Assembly: GCF_001433995.1 (NCBI RefSeq)
Contig: NZ_AZCX01000003.1
Location: forward strand, 272,332-336,331
Origin: Secundilactobacillus kimchicus JCM 15530
Lineage (GTDB): Bacteria > Bacillota > Bacilli > Lactobacillales > Lactobacillaceae
Direction: 5' to 3'
Length of the DNA: 64,000 nucleotides
The notes under the pieces were generated by a model, which was not told where the DNA came from, did not search any database, and worked only from the letters and a program-made list of their open reading frames with translations. Below are positions 48,857 to 57,246 of this stretch, in pieces. The first letter of the stretch is position 1. Each line of letters starts with the position of its first letter. The position numbers were made by a program, and so were the translations under genes.

Positions 48857-51800
48857 AAGCCAACAAGCAGTTCTTGATACGCATCATACAAATCTGTTAG
48901 TTTCAGCCTCGGCCGGCTCCGGTAAGACCCGGGTGCTTGTTGACCGGGTAATCAATATGATTCTGGCTGGCGAAAGTCTTGAGAACCTGTTAATCGTGAC
49001 CTTTACCCGCGCGGCAGCCAAGGAAATGAAAGACCGCATCGAGGTGGCGCTTCGTGAGCGAATTTCGACGAGTCACGATGAGGATCAACGGTACCTAACT
49101 CGGCAGTTGGCCCTGTTACCAGTTGCTGACATCAGTACGATGGACGCGTTTTGTCAACGCATTGTTGAGCGGTATTACTACCTCATTGACCTCGATCCGG
49201 TCTTTCGAATCCTTGCCGATGCGTCGGAGGGTGCTCTCTTACGCGAAGAGGTATGGGCTGATGTTCGCGAACAATGCTATGCTAATGATGAATCTGGCGC
49301 TTTCAAGCGCTTGGTTGCAAACTTTTCAAATGATCGGTCAGATGATGGCTTAACCGATCTTGTCGAACAGGTCTTTTTCTTCATGAATGCAAAACCGGAC
49401 CCACAGGCTTGGTTAGCTGAGTTATCTCAGGCCTACGAAGTGAGTGACAAGGGGTTATTACAGACACCGTTAGTGGTTGACCATTTTATCCCGATGTTAC
49501 GGGAACGACTGACGGCGTTAGGCCGAGCGCTGACCCAAAATCTTGGGTTGGCTCAGGATGAACAGGCTGAAAAAGTGGCGACTTACTATGAAGCGTTGGT
49601 GGGCCAAGTGAACCAGTTAGCAGCCGAAGCAGCCACCATGTCATGGGATTCACTAAGAGAAAAAATTGACGCCTTTTCTCTGGGACGTCGCCCGGCAGTG
49701 ACCAAGAAAGACCCCGCTTATGATGGCTTTCAGCTGGTCTTAGACGATGTGAAACAACACCACGACCAAGCCAAAAAGGCGCTGGCTGAATTGCAAGCCC
49801 TGATGCCCTACGGTGAAGCACAGACCGTGGCTGTCATGCAGGATAGTCAGGCCATCGTGGCGACGTTAGCGGATGTGGTAACCCAGTTTGCGTCAGCTTA
49901 CCAACAAGAAAAGTTGCGGCGGCATGTACTGGAATTTAGCGACATTGAGCACTTTGCGTTGCAAATATTGACCAAGGATTCGGCGGCTGCTCGAGCCGTT
50001 CAAGACCAGCTGAAAGCGACCTATCATGAGATTATGGTGGATGAGTACCAGGATACAAATGAGTTGCAAGAGGCTATTGTGACCTCGATTGCTCAAACAG
50101 ATCCGGGCAATCTGTTTATGGTGGGGGATATCAAGCAGTCGATTTATGGTTTCCGATTAGCAGAGCCCAAGCTGTTTATTAATAAGTTCAACCACTACCA
50201 AGAAGATCCCGAGGCAGGCAAGGAGATTACGCTAGCGGAAAACTTCCGATCCATGAAAAATGTGGACGATTTTACTAACTTAATCTTTACTCAACTAATG
50301 GATCGAAACCTTGGCCAGATTGATTATACGGGGCCAGCTAAACTCGTTTACGGGGCAACTTACTATCCTGAAGACCTGGTTAAAGAAGCCCACGTGCTCG
50401 TCTACGAAACCGCGGCCGAAGTTGACCGCGGCCAGACCGAAGTGCCTGATAAGTCAGCGGGCCAGGTAGCTGTTGTGGGACAAAAAATTCGTGAATTAGT
50501 CGTGTCAAAAACCGAAATATGGGATCGAAAAGCCGGCGTCAAACGGCCGATGACGTATCGGGATATCGCAATCATTGCGCCAACTCGGAGCCATAATCTT
50601 GAAATTCAGGATCAGTTTGGTCAGCTTAATATCCCGGTTCAAATTAACGATGCCGAGAGCTACTTCAAGACGACGGAAATCCAGATTATGATGGCGTTAC
50701 TGCAACTGATCGACAATCCGTATCAAGATATTGCGTTGGCAGCTGTCCTTCGGTCGCCAATCGTTGGCTTGAATGAGAATGAATTGGCGTATTTGCGAAT
50801 CACCGATAAGACGGATGACTATTACACGGCACTTCAGCACTTTGTTGGCCAATATGAACTGACGTTTGCCGGTAACGGCTACGCTGATAGTTTGTATCCC
50901 AAGGTCCAGCAGTTCTTAGAACAATTATCAGAGTTTCAAGACATTGCCCGGCAACAGCCGATTGCAACGCTAATCTGGACGATTTACCAAACCACTGGAT
51001 TTTTAGATTACGTGGCCGGTATGCCAGCAGGGTCGCAACGTCAGGCCAACTTACATGCGTTATACGACCGGGCGCGAGACTATGAACAAAACGGCTTCAA
51101 GGGGCTTTTCCAATTCGTCCGGTTTATCGAACGGATGCAGAAAAATGACAACGACCTAGCCGAAGCAGATACTCAAGCCACCGAAGACGCCGTTCAAGTG
51201 ACCACGATTCACGGTAGTAAGGGGCTTGAGTACCCGGTCGTCTTTTTATTGGACACGTCACGTCAGTTTAATATGAGTGACACGATGGGCAGCGCTATCA
51301 TGGATAACGATCTGGGAATTGGGATTAACGTCCTTAACCCGGGAAATAGAGTGATGGCTGAATCCATTCCGAAAGCGATAATTCGCGATAAGTTAGAGCG
51401 CGACACTTTAGCGGAAGAAATGCGTAAACTGTATGTTGCTCTCACGCGGGCCGAACAGCAACTATTTATTGTTGGGGCCGTAAAGACCAGAGAATCAGCG
51501 CTAAAGAGTTGGCGCGATGCCCTATTAGACGATCAGTTGGTATTGAGTGCAACGACCCGTCGCGCTAAAAAGACGTATCTAGACTGGATTGGGATGGCCC
51601 TCGAACGGCATCCTAAGGCGACCTTTGATTCGGCGGCCGTTGATTTAGCGGCGCTTCACGGGGACACTACCCGTTTTGACGTGACGTTTTTAACGGCTGA
51701 TGACTTAGTGGAAACACAAGCGCAGTCGCGCTTAGTAACTGGGAGCACCTGGCTAGCAGACTTGCAGTCGCGAGCTGAAGGGGCTGACTACACGGATGTT

Positions 51801-52550
51801 GCGGTGGATCAGATTGAATCCGTGTTGAACCTCCAATACCGGTTTGCAGCTGAAACCCGCACCACGGCCTATCAGTCGGTTTCTGAAATCAAGCGGGTCT
51901 TTGAAGATCCTGACCTGACCCAATTGGGCAATTACGCGCCAGACTGGCAACACCATCAGGGTAATCGGTTTGTGTCAAAGGATTTCAAACGACCCGCGTT
52001 TTTGCAGACGGTTCAAGCGCCGACGGGAGCTGAGGTTGGAACGGCCACCCATTTGGTCCTACAGGAACTCTCCCTGACTGAGCCCGTGACGATTGAACGA
52101 GTCGCACAACAGATTCAAGAATTGGTGACGGGCGGGGTATTGACGGCAGAAGTGGCAGCCAAAATTAACCGTGAGCAAATTCTTAGCTTCTTTGACAGTG
52201 AGCTTGGGAAGGCCGTGATGGCCCATCGCGAGACCCTCCGACGTGAAACGCCATTCTCACTGCTCCTGCCAGCCAAGGATATCTTTTCGGATCTGACGGA
52301 TGAAGCCCCGCGGTTACTGATTCACGGAATCATTGATGGCTATTACCTGAATGACGATGGAACTGCGACGTTGTTTGACTACAAAACAGACTATGTGCCC
52401 CAAACCGAAACGGGGGTCACGGCAGTCGTTGACCGCTATAAGGGACAACTGAACCTCTATGCTTTGGCCTTAGGCAAGATGCTTGGCCGACCAGTAAGCG
52501 TTAAGGCGTTGTATCTATTGGCGGTTAATCAGGAAGTGTTGGTGGACTGA
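48843..52550 (+). CDS. rexA: RexAB/AddAB helicase-nuclease subunit A
   Basis: A 1235-residue UvrD-like helicase with a C-terminal RecB-type nuclease. Motif I is VSASAGSGKTRVLVDRV (about residue 21), motif II MVDEYQDTNELQEA (about 398), motif III GDIKQSIYGFRLAEP and motif VI EEMRKLYVALTRAEQQLF. The nuclease motif is IHGIIDGYYLNDDG then DYKTDYV and GQLNLYALAL near the end. With RexB it processes DNA ends. The start is the GTG at 48843, after GAGGAGG and inside the rexB 3' end. Confidence 0.94.
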   Translation: MDYTKSQQAVLDTHHTNLLVSASAGSGKTRVLVDRVINMILAGESLENLLIVTFTRAAAKEMKDRIEVALRERISTSHDEDQRYLTRQLALLPVADISTMDAFCQRIVERYYYLIDLDPVFRILADASEGALLREEVWADVREQCYANDESGAFKRLVANFSNDRSDDGLTDLVEQVFFFMNAKPDPQAWLAELSQAYEVSDKGLLQTPLVVDHFIPMLRERLTALGRALTQNLGLAQDEQAEKVATYYEALVGQVNQLAAEAATMSWDSLREKIDAFSLGRRPAVTKKDPAYDGFQLVLDDVKQHHDQAKKALAELQALMPYGEAQTVAVMQDSQAIVATLADVVTQFASAYQQEKLRRHVLEFSDIEHFALQILTKDSAAARAVQDQLKATYHEIMVDEYQDTNELQEAIVTSIAQTDPGNLFMVGDIKQSIYGFRLAEPKLFINKFNHYQEDPEAGKEITLAENFRSMKNVDDFTNLIFTQLMDRNLGQIDYTGPAKLVYGATYYPEDLVKEAHVLVYETAAEVDRGQTEVPDKSAGQVAVVGQKIRELVVSKTEIWDRKAGVKRPMTYRDIAIIAPTRSHNLEIQDQFGQLNIPVQINDAESYFKTTEIQIMMALLQLIDNPYQDIALAAVLRSPIVGLNENELAYLRITDKTDDYYTALQHFVGQYELTFAGNGYADSLYPKVQQFLEQLSEFQDIARQQPIATLIWTIYQTTGFLDYVAGMPAGSQRQANLHALYDRARDYEQNGFKGLFQFVRFIERMQKNDNDLAEADTQATEDAVQVTTIHGSKGLEYPVVFLLDTSRQFNMSDTMGSAIMDNDLGIGINVLNPGNRVMAESIPKAIIRDKLERDTLAEEMRKLYVALTRAEQQLFIVGAVKTRESALKSWRDALLDDQLVLSATTRRAKKTYLDWIGMALERHPKATFDSAAVDLAALHGDTTRFDVTFLTADDLVETQAQSRLVTGSTWLADLQSRAEGADYTDVAVDQIESVLNLQYRFAAETRTTAYQSVSEIKRVFEDPDLTQLGNYAPDWQHHQGNRFVSKDFKRPAFLQTVQAPTGAEVGTATHLVLQELSLTEPVTIERVAQQIQELVTGGVLTAEVAAKINREQILSFFDSELGKAVMAHRETLRRETPFSLLLPAKDIFSDLTDEAPRLLIHGIIDGYYLNDDGTATLFDYKTDYVPQTETGVTAVVDRYKGQLNLYALALGKMLGRPVSVKALYLLAVNQEVLVD

Positions 52551-52551
52551 T

Positions 52552-53193
52552 GTGAAGTTATCAGAAAAATTAAAACAGGGGCGGCAGCGCGCCCGGTTGA
52601 CCCAAGTCGAAGTGGCCGAGTCGCTCCACGTTTCACGGAAAACCATTTCCGGATGGGAAAATGGCCGTGGAGCGCCCGATCGAGCGATATTGGTTCAGTT
52701 GAGTCAACTCTATCAAGTACCAATTGCGGTCTTAATTGATGATGATCAGGAACTGGATCTCTCTGAGGCGGCCCTTCAAAAAGCAGCGCGGCGTCGCCGG
52801 TTGACCCAACTTTCCTACTGGTTAATGGTCCCACTGCTGGGGCTCGCCTATGCTGAATTTTTTAGGCTGAACGGGTTCCATCTTCCGATTGTTATGGTGT
52901 TGGCGGTGGTTAACAGTTGTGTTTACTTGTCGTTATTTTCGGATTGGGGCCGATTTTCAAGCGTGCGCCGGCGGTTGATTGCAATCACGACCACGCTGAT
53001 TATTTTCATTTTTAATTTACTCATTATTGGGCTTGATAAACGGTTCCTTAAGTTTTTTACTGCCGAATCTCCCAGTTACTTAGCTGGCGTAATTTTTGGT
53101 CATTTAGCGGATGTCGTTTTTTTGACGGTCATGTTAATGAGCCTAATTTTTCTGAAGCCACGGTCTGTTGAGCCCAAGAAAAAGGATCACTAG
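52552..53193 (+). CDS. XRE-family regulator with C-terminal membrane helices (copy 1)
   Basis: A 213-residue protein. The helix-turn-helix (residues 1-60) has LTQVEVAESLHVSRKTISGW. Four hydrophobic segments follow at about 83-104, 108-125, 142-160 and 175-198. The start is a GTG at 52552, two bases after the rexA stop, with GGTGG as a weak SD, so it may be translationally coupled to rexA. It is clearly related to the gene at 53536. Such membrane-tethered XRE proteins are common in Firmicutes but their signals are mostly unknown. Confidence 0.78.
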   Translation: MKLSEKLKQGRQRARLTQVEVAESLHVSRKTISGWENGRGAPDRAILVQLSQLYQVPIAVLIDDDQELDLSEAALQKAARRRRLTQLSYWLMVPLLGLAYAEFFRLNGFHLPIVMVLAVVNSCVYLSLFSDWGRFSSVRRRLIAITTTLIIFIFNLLIIGLDKRFLKFFTAESPSYLAGVIFGHLADVVFLTVMLMSLIFLKPRSVEPKKKDH

Positions 53194-53238
53194 TTAAGTC
53201 GTCATTAGTTTTGGGGCCCGTGCCCTAATAGGGCGTTA

Positions 53239-53281
53239 AAAAGGCGTCACGGTCGATTACTTTACGACCGTGACGCCTTTT
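53239..53281. terminator. Bidirectional terminator
   Basis: Perfect 17-base arms (53239-53255 and 53265-53281). The T tracts on both strands suit the regulator on the plus strand and the small gene on the minus strand. Confidence 0.9.
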
Positions 53282-53291
53282 ATGATGCAGC

Positions 53292-53399
53292 TTAGCTGGT
53301 CATGCCCTTCCAAATCTCAGACCAAAATTTACCAGGTGAGACGGCGGCCAGGACCATTTTTAATGCTGTGGTGCGATATACTGAAGCTGATTTTTTCAC
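53292..53399 (-). CDS. 35-residue cationic small protein with its own promoter
   Basis: A minus-strand gene of 35 codons with a GTG start. The protein begins MKKSASVYRTTALKMVLAAV and continues SPGKFWSEIWKGMTS. It has six Lys/Arg (or more with the start region) and an amphipathic look. AAGGGG lies 9 bases before the GTG. Upstream is a consensus promoter and downstream a perfect terminator, so all transcription and translation signals of a real gene are present. No family recognised; a secreted peptide, a membrane-active peptide or a regulator of the flanking XRE proteins are all possible. Confidence 0.68.
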   Translation of the reverse strand: MKKSASVYRTTALKMVLAAVSPGKFWSEIWKGMTS

Positions 53400-53422
53400 G
53401 TTAATTAGCCCCTTCCCAATTC

Positions 53423-53451
53423 ATTGTATCTAGTTTAATTGGATTTAACAA
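53423..53451 (-). promoter_or_regulatory. Promoter of the 35-residue gene
   Basis: On the minus strand TTGTTA (53446-53451), a 17-base spacer and TACAAT (53423-53428). It would start transcription about 17 bases before the GTG. Confidence 0.75.
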
Positions 53452-53535
53452 AAAATCAAGTGGATAACGGATGAGTCCGGTATCAAATGATGATATGCTT
53501 AATGTGAAGAAGTGGATTGGAATGGGGGCGAAGTC

Positions 53536-54174
53536 GTGGAAATCGGTGAAAAATTAAAGCAGTGTCGTAGTCAAAAACAGTTAACACAAGCTGATGTCGC
53601 GGAAAAGCTCCATGTGTCTCGAAAAACGGTGTCAGGCTGGGAAACCGGCCGGAGTTATCCAGATATTAAGATGTTGGTGAAACTTGCGACCCTTTTTGAT
53701 ATCTCACTAGATGTTTTGTTGAATAATGAAAAGGCACTCGATCATTACGAGAAACAGGACCAATTGGGGAAAAATTCAACACGGGTTTTCAAGTGGGCCT
53801 ATTGGGCAACCGCTCTGTTTTTAATCTTAGGGTACGTTGACTTATTTCGGCCTGGTGGTTTTCACACGATCGTTATTCCAGTGGGGTTGCTAATTGCGGT
53901 TATTTTATTGATGAGTCACTATACGGGATGGCGTAAGTTCAAAAAAATTCGGGTCTTGCTCACGTGTCTTATTCTGTTTATCGGAAGCGGCGGCTTGGCT
54001 GGTAGCTTGGTCTCAATTAGTCCTGAGTTCCTGAGAATTATCTCGGAGAACAGTTCGTTTGAAAATACGGGGTTTATGTTGGCCAGATTCATGTTGATCG
54101 TGCTATTATCGACCAGCTTGTGCGCACTTGTGTTTCTTAGGGAACCAAATTTTGATAAAGAATCGGTAGAGTAG
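53536..54174 (+). CDS. XRE-family regulator with C-terminal membrane helices (copy 2)
   Basis: A 212-residue paralogue of the gene at 52552. The helix-turn-helix has LTQADVAEKLHVSRKTVSGW and four membrane segments follow (about 82-100, 103-122, 135-155 and 180-205). The GTG at 53536 lies 7-8 bases after GGGGG. A weak stem (54174-54179 with 54187-54192) followed by TTTTGTTTT may terminate it. The recognition helices of the two paralogues are nearly identical, so they may share or compete for operators. Confidence 0.78.
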   Translation: MEIGEKLKQCRSQKQLTQADVAEKLHVSRKTVSGWETGRSYPDIKMLVKLATLFDISLDVLLNNEKALDHYEKQDQLGKNSTRVFKWAYWATALFLILGYVDLFRPGGFHTIVIPVGLLIAVILLMSHYTGWRKFKKIRVLLTCLILFIGSGGLAGSLVSISPEFLRIISENSSFENTGFMLARFMLIVLLSTSLCALVFLREPNFDKESVE

Positions 54175-54386
54175 ATCGGTCACTGGCCGGTCTGCTTTTG
54201 TTTTGGCCATGTCTACAAACCTAAGACAATCCAGGTCTGATGGTGTCTTAGCCTGCCAGCTTGGCTTTTTTCAATTCAGGGGATAAAGTGGCTTCAAGGA
54301 ACAAGCTTTAACAAAAACTTGATTTCGACTAGTTGAAAAGACTCATATTGATAGGGTTTATCAAATAAGACGGAAAGGGTTAACCA

Positions 54387-54656
54387 ATGAGGTTTCTTGA
54401 CAGCGTCGCCTACGTCACACTCTTCTTTCAAATAATCGTGATTAGTGCGTTCATTATGAGCTATCTGCAATTAGCGTTTCCGGTCAGTTTTCTGGTCTTA
54501 AGCGGCCTTCAGATTGGCAATACGGTACTTTGGTTAATGACTAGTGGTTTGCGCTGGTGCCGCGGGAAAGAGGGCGATCCGTTCAGCCTAGCTGCAACGA
54601 CGCTAAGTTTTTGTGTGACAGTGTGTTTGCTGGTGGCCTCTAAGTTCGTTTTTTAA
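54387..54656 (+). CDS. Small three-helix membrane protein
   Basis: An 89-residue protein with three likely membrane helices (about residues 5-27, 31-52 and 66-88) and a short basic loop RWCRGKEG. GGAAAGGG precedes the ATG at 54387. A strong terminator lies beyond the stop. No family recognised. Confidence 0.62.
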   Translation: MRFLDSVAYVTLFFQIIVISAFIMSYLQLAFPVSFLVLSGLQIGNTVLWLMTSGLRWCRGKEGDPFSLAATTLSFCVTVCLLVASKFVF

Positions 54657-54727
54657 GGATGAGTTTGAGCGGTCATTGAGAATCTGATAGTGATGTCGGC
54701 CCAGTTTGGTCGATCACTGAAGGCATT

Positions 54728-54774
54728 AAAAAACGTGGGTCAGGCAATTATAAAATTGTCTGGCTCACGTTTTT
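54728..54774. terminator. Bidirectional terminator
   Basis: A long stem (54729-54749 with 54754-54774) with one or two mismatches, flanked by A and T tracts, between convergent genes. Confidence 0.88.
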
Positions 54775-54795
54775 AGTAGAAAAGGCGGCGCTACG

Positions 54796-55137
54796 CTACC
54801 GATCAAAAATGCCGAAAAATTGTGATTTATCTGCAAAATCAGCCATGTAACGGCCGTTCCAGCCGGCTTTTGACCCAGTAGCACCCAAGTCAATGACGCG
54901 TTGTTCATCAGCTGCATTCAGATGAATGTTGCCGAATCCAGCGACATAGATGTAGTTTGCCAGCCGGTTGACCAGGGCTTCCGGATTAGGGGCGGTATCC
55001 AATTTCTTGTAGACCTGCATTAAAACGTCTGTGATGTCGGTCAAGGTTTTATTTTGATCCGGATAGGTTTTGAGGCTGTTGTAAAGCTCATGAATAGTTT
55101 GTTTAGCAGTGATTTTAATCTCAGTATCTTTTGACAA
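54796..55137 (-). CDS. Pediocin-like bacteriocin immunity protein (enterocin A immunity family)
   Basis: A 113-residue four-helix protein. It shares with enterocin A immunity protein the N-terminal AKQTIHELYN, DVLMQVYKKL, the helix LVNRLANYIY and the C-terminal AGWNGRYMADFADKSQFF. These proteins sit on the inner membrane face and protect against class IIa bacteriocins acting through the mannose PTS. The start is a TTG at 55137: GGAGGT lies 7 bases before it, and the ATG at 55152 contains that very SD. No structural bacteriocin gene is seen nearby. Confidence 0.85.
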   Translation of the reverse strand: MSKDTEIKITAKQTIHELYNSLKTYPDQNKTLTDITDVLMQVYKKLDTAPNPEALVNRLANYIYVAGFGNIHLNAADEQRVIDLGATGSKAGWNGRYMADFADKSQFFGIFDR

Positions 55138-55172
55138 GGTGATGACCTCCATTCGAAATAGAAATGTTTGGC

Positions 55173-55499
55173 CTAGTTGCTAGGCCATTGATTTGCAGTG
55201 TTCAAAGCGTTCAAACCGGCCCAATTTCCCTTGGGATGGGCAATGTTTTGAATGGCTTCTAACAACTGAGACTCATGATTTGTTGGGTGAAATTGCGTCA
55301 CAAAGCAAGCGGTGCAGATGTTTTGGTAAACGGCCCCGGCCTCTGCGACTTCAGTTTGCTGGTGGTGCTGGACTTTATAATTGGCTGTTTCAATAATCTC
55401 GAGCAACATCTGAAATCCTGGACGTTGCGGATTTTGCTGTAGCGCGGTTGTAAGTTGGTTTAGAAGTGAGGTTGGGGTGACGGGTGATTTTTGAGACAT
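55173..55499 (-). CDS. Small helical protein, possible second immunity protein
   Basis: About 108 residues. SLLNQLTTALQQNPQRPGFQ and LLEAIQNIAHPKGNWAGLNA have the general pattern of immunity proteins (helices, then a Gly-Trp segment), but identity is too low to be sure. GAGATGAT lies before the ATG at 55499; an ATG at 55508 is also possible. It is 36 bases upstream of the immunity gene on the same strand, so the two are probably cotranscribed. Confidence 0.6.
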   Translation of the reverse strand: MSQKSPVTPTSLLNQLTTALQQNPQRPGFQMLLEIIETANYKVQHHQQTEVAEAGAVYQNICTACFVTQFHPTNHESQLLEAIQNIAHPKGNWAGLNALNTANQWPSN

Positions 55500-55536
55500 G
55501 TTCATCATCTCGATTCATTAATGGTTTAGCTCACCA

Positions 55537-55869
55537 TCAGGTTTGATCCTTCAGCAAAAAGAACCAAGTACTGATTAGCCATGTCATCACCAAAATAATC
55601 AGGGTTATCCAGAAGGGGTGGCTGGTAGCTGCTGAATAAGGTGAGTAGACAGTCGTTAATGGGAAGTTGAGGGCGTAAAGGTTGACATCAACGACGGTTT
55701 TAACCTTTGTGGCGAACCAGTCGATGAAACTGATTCCGAAAATGATGGGCGTTATGAGCCATGTGAAGCTACTGCTTGGTGATTGCAGAGAAATGGTCAC
55801 GAGCACGATCAGGTATAAGCCGCCGGTTAAGCTGACTTTGAACCAGTTACGTCTTAATTGACCAGACAT
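55537..55869 (-). CDS. Three-helix membrane protein
   Basis: A 110-residue protein with likely membrane helices at about 13-28, 36-50 and 86-104. The segment DWFATKVKTVVDVNLYALNF lies outside or in a loop. AAAGGAGATG precedes the ATG. It lies between two other small genes of the same strand and may belong to the immunity transcript. No family recognised. Confidence 0.62.
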   Translation of the reverse strand: MSGQLRRNWFKVSLTGGLYLIVLVTISLQSPSSSFTWLITPIIFGISFIDWFATKVKTVVDVNLYALNFPLTTVYSPYSAATSHPFWITLIILVMTWLISTWFFLLKDQT

Positions 55870-55882
55870 TTGACATCTCCTT

Positions 55883-56173
55883 TCACACGATAAACGTGAT
55901 TAGTACTAGGGCTATCAGCGCAAGGGCTTCCACTGAGCGGTAACGCCACTTCTGAGAAACCGCCATTGCTAACTTTGACCCGGCGTCTTCGGTAATTGTT
56001 GATAAAACGAGTATGAGTACGACAAAAATAAAACTTACAACCGAACGGGCTTCCCTTTGTAAAACAATCGGGAAACCCAGGCCAATACAGAGGCTCCCTA
56101 CAATTGCGAGAGCGGCAGTAACGAATGTGAGTTTAATAAAACGTTGATACCGAGCCTGACTTTGGTTAGCCAT
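55883..56173 (-). CDS. Three-helix membrane protein
   Basis: A 96-residue protein with helices at about 14-36, 45-60 and 76-94. AGGAGG precedes the ATG at 56173, which decides this start over an earlier in-frame ATG. It ends 13 bases before the next gene of the cluster and is probably its first gene. No family recognised. Confidence 0.62.
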   Translation of the reverse strand: MANQSQARYQRFIKLTFVTAALAIVGSLCIGLGFPIVLQREARSVVSFIFVVLILVLSTITEDAGSKLAMAVSQKWRYRSVEALALIALVLITFIV

Positions 56174-56292
56174 GCTATCGCCTCCTAAAAACGAATAATA
56201 TCTCCTAATTGACATATTGAATATAGTTCTTCGTCCTCAAAAGGCAAGCTACGAATCGCAGACATGCTGTTATGGCGGGCATTTGGGCCATC

Positions 56293-56328
56293 AAAAAAAT
56301 CTGCCGCCCAAGTAATGGGTGGCAGATT
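56293..56328 (-). terminator. Intrinsic terminator
   Basis: Stem of about 13 base pairs (56298-56310 with 56316-56328, one G-U) followed by seven T residues on the minus strand. Confidence 0.88.
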
Positions 56329-56337
56329 CTTAATCGG

Positions 56338-56526
56338 TCATAAAGTCGCTAATGAATATAAAATGAACACCATCACCGCTGCGATTGCGACTAATGGTAA
56401 ATCTTGCTGCCAAGTGAATCGGCGTCGCTTAGCCAGGGTCACCGTCAAAACGGTGAGAACGGTGATTAAACCGACGGCGAACAGAATCAGTAATTTAACT
56501 TGGACAGCCACGTCTGCAGTGGTCAT
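56338..56526 (-). CDS. Small two-helix membrane protein
   Basis: A 62-residue protein with two membrane helices (about 10-30 and 43-60) joined by the basic loop KRRRFTWQQD. It lies 15 bases after the GNAT gene and before a terminator, so it forms an operon with it. The SD is weak (AAAGCGGG). Function unknown. Confidence 0.6.
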   Translation of the reverse strand: MTTADVAVQVKLLILFAVGLITVLTVLTVTLAKRRRFTWQQDLPLVAIAAVMVFILYSLATL

Positions 56527-56541
56527 TAATAAGCCCGCTTT

Positions 56542-57066
56542 CTATTTGATCAGAAGTTGATAGGCGTACCGTGGTTCCTTTGGCTCGTGCATGTAGATGA
56601 TGCCGCGGCGAGTAAACCCATTTTTGGTAATCACGTGTTGCATGCCCTTGTTGTCGGGATGTGTGTCAATTCGGACGTCTTTGTAACCCAAAACGCCGGA
56701 AATTGTAATTAGCCCGCTGATGAGCTTATCGGATAATGCTTGACCGCGAAACGCACTCGAGACTGCAATTCGGTGAATCGCGGTATACCGGCCGTGGACG
56801 CCGTTCGCCCATTCGCCATCTTCAATTTCTAAGTAGTTAGGATCTATCCCTTGATGGAGCGCCGCAGTCCCTGCAATTTCGCCATCGACGACCAAGACGT
56901 AGGTGATCCCGTTTTGAAGGTCAAAAGCGAGGTCGTCATCTGATGGATAGCCGTGTTGCCATTGGTCAACGTGTTGCTCGGCTAAGAACCCCTTTGCTTC
57001 GTGAATGATTGTTGTGATCGCTGTTAAATCAGCGTTGGTTGCAAGCCGTAAGTAGGTTGCAGGCAT
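56542..57066 (-). CDS. GNAT family N-acetyltransferase
   Basis: A 174-residue acetyltransferase. Motif A is IHRIAVSSAFRGQALSDKLI (about residues 97-116), and RIDTHPDNKGMQHVITKNGF is motif B. The N-terminal part has VDQWQHGYPSDDDLAFDLQN, seen in a common Firmicutes GNAT group. Substrate unknown. AAGGGAG lies 9 bases before the ATG. First gene of a two-gene operon. Confidence 0.87.
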   Translation of the reverse strand: MPATYLRLATNADLTAITTIIHEAKGFLAEQHVDQWQHGYPSDDDLAFDLQNGITYVLVVDGEIAGTAALHQGIDPNYLEIEDGEWANGVHGRYTAIHRIAVSSAFRGQALSDKLISGLITISGVLGYKDVRIDTHPDNKGMQHVITKNGFTRRGIIYMHEPKEPRYAYQLLIK

Positions 57067-57246
57067 TGTGAAACACTCCCTTGTCGATCAATTTTCCATT
57101 GTCCGGTGATACCGGAAACCGTTTTATTATAGTGTAATTGCCGGTTGTGAGCAATACTTACGACGTTAATTTCTGCTGGCTGACACCGGTTGCGTTACAC
57201 TAATAGGGAAGTAGTTTTGAAAATAACGTGAAGGGAGCGATTAGCC

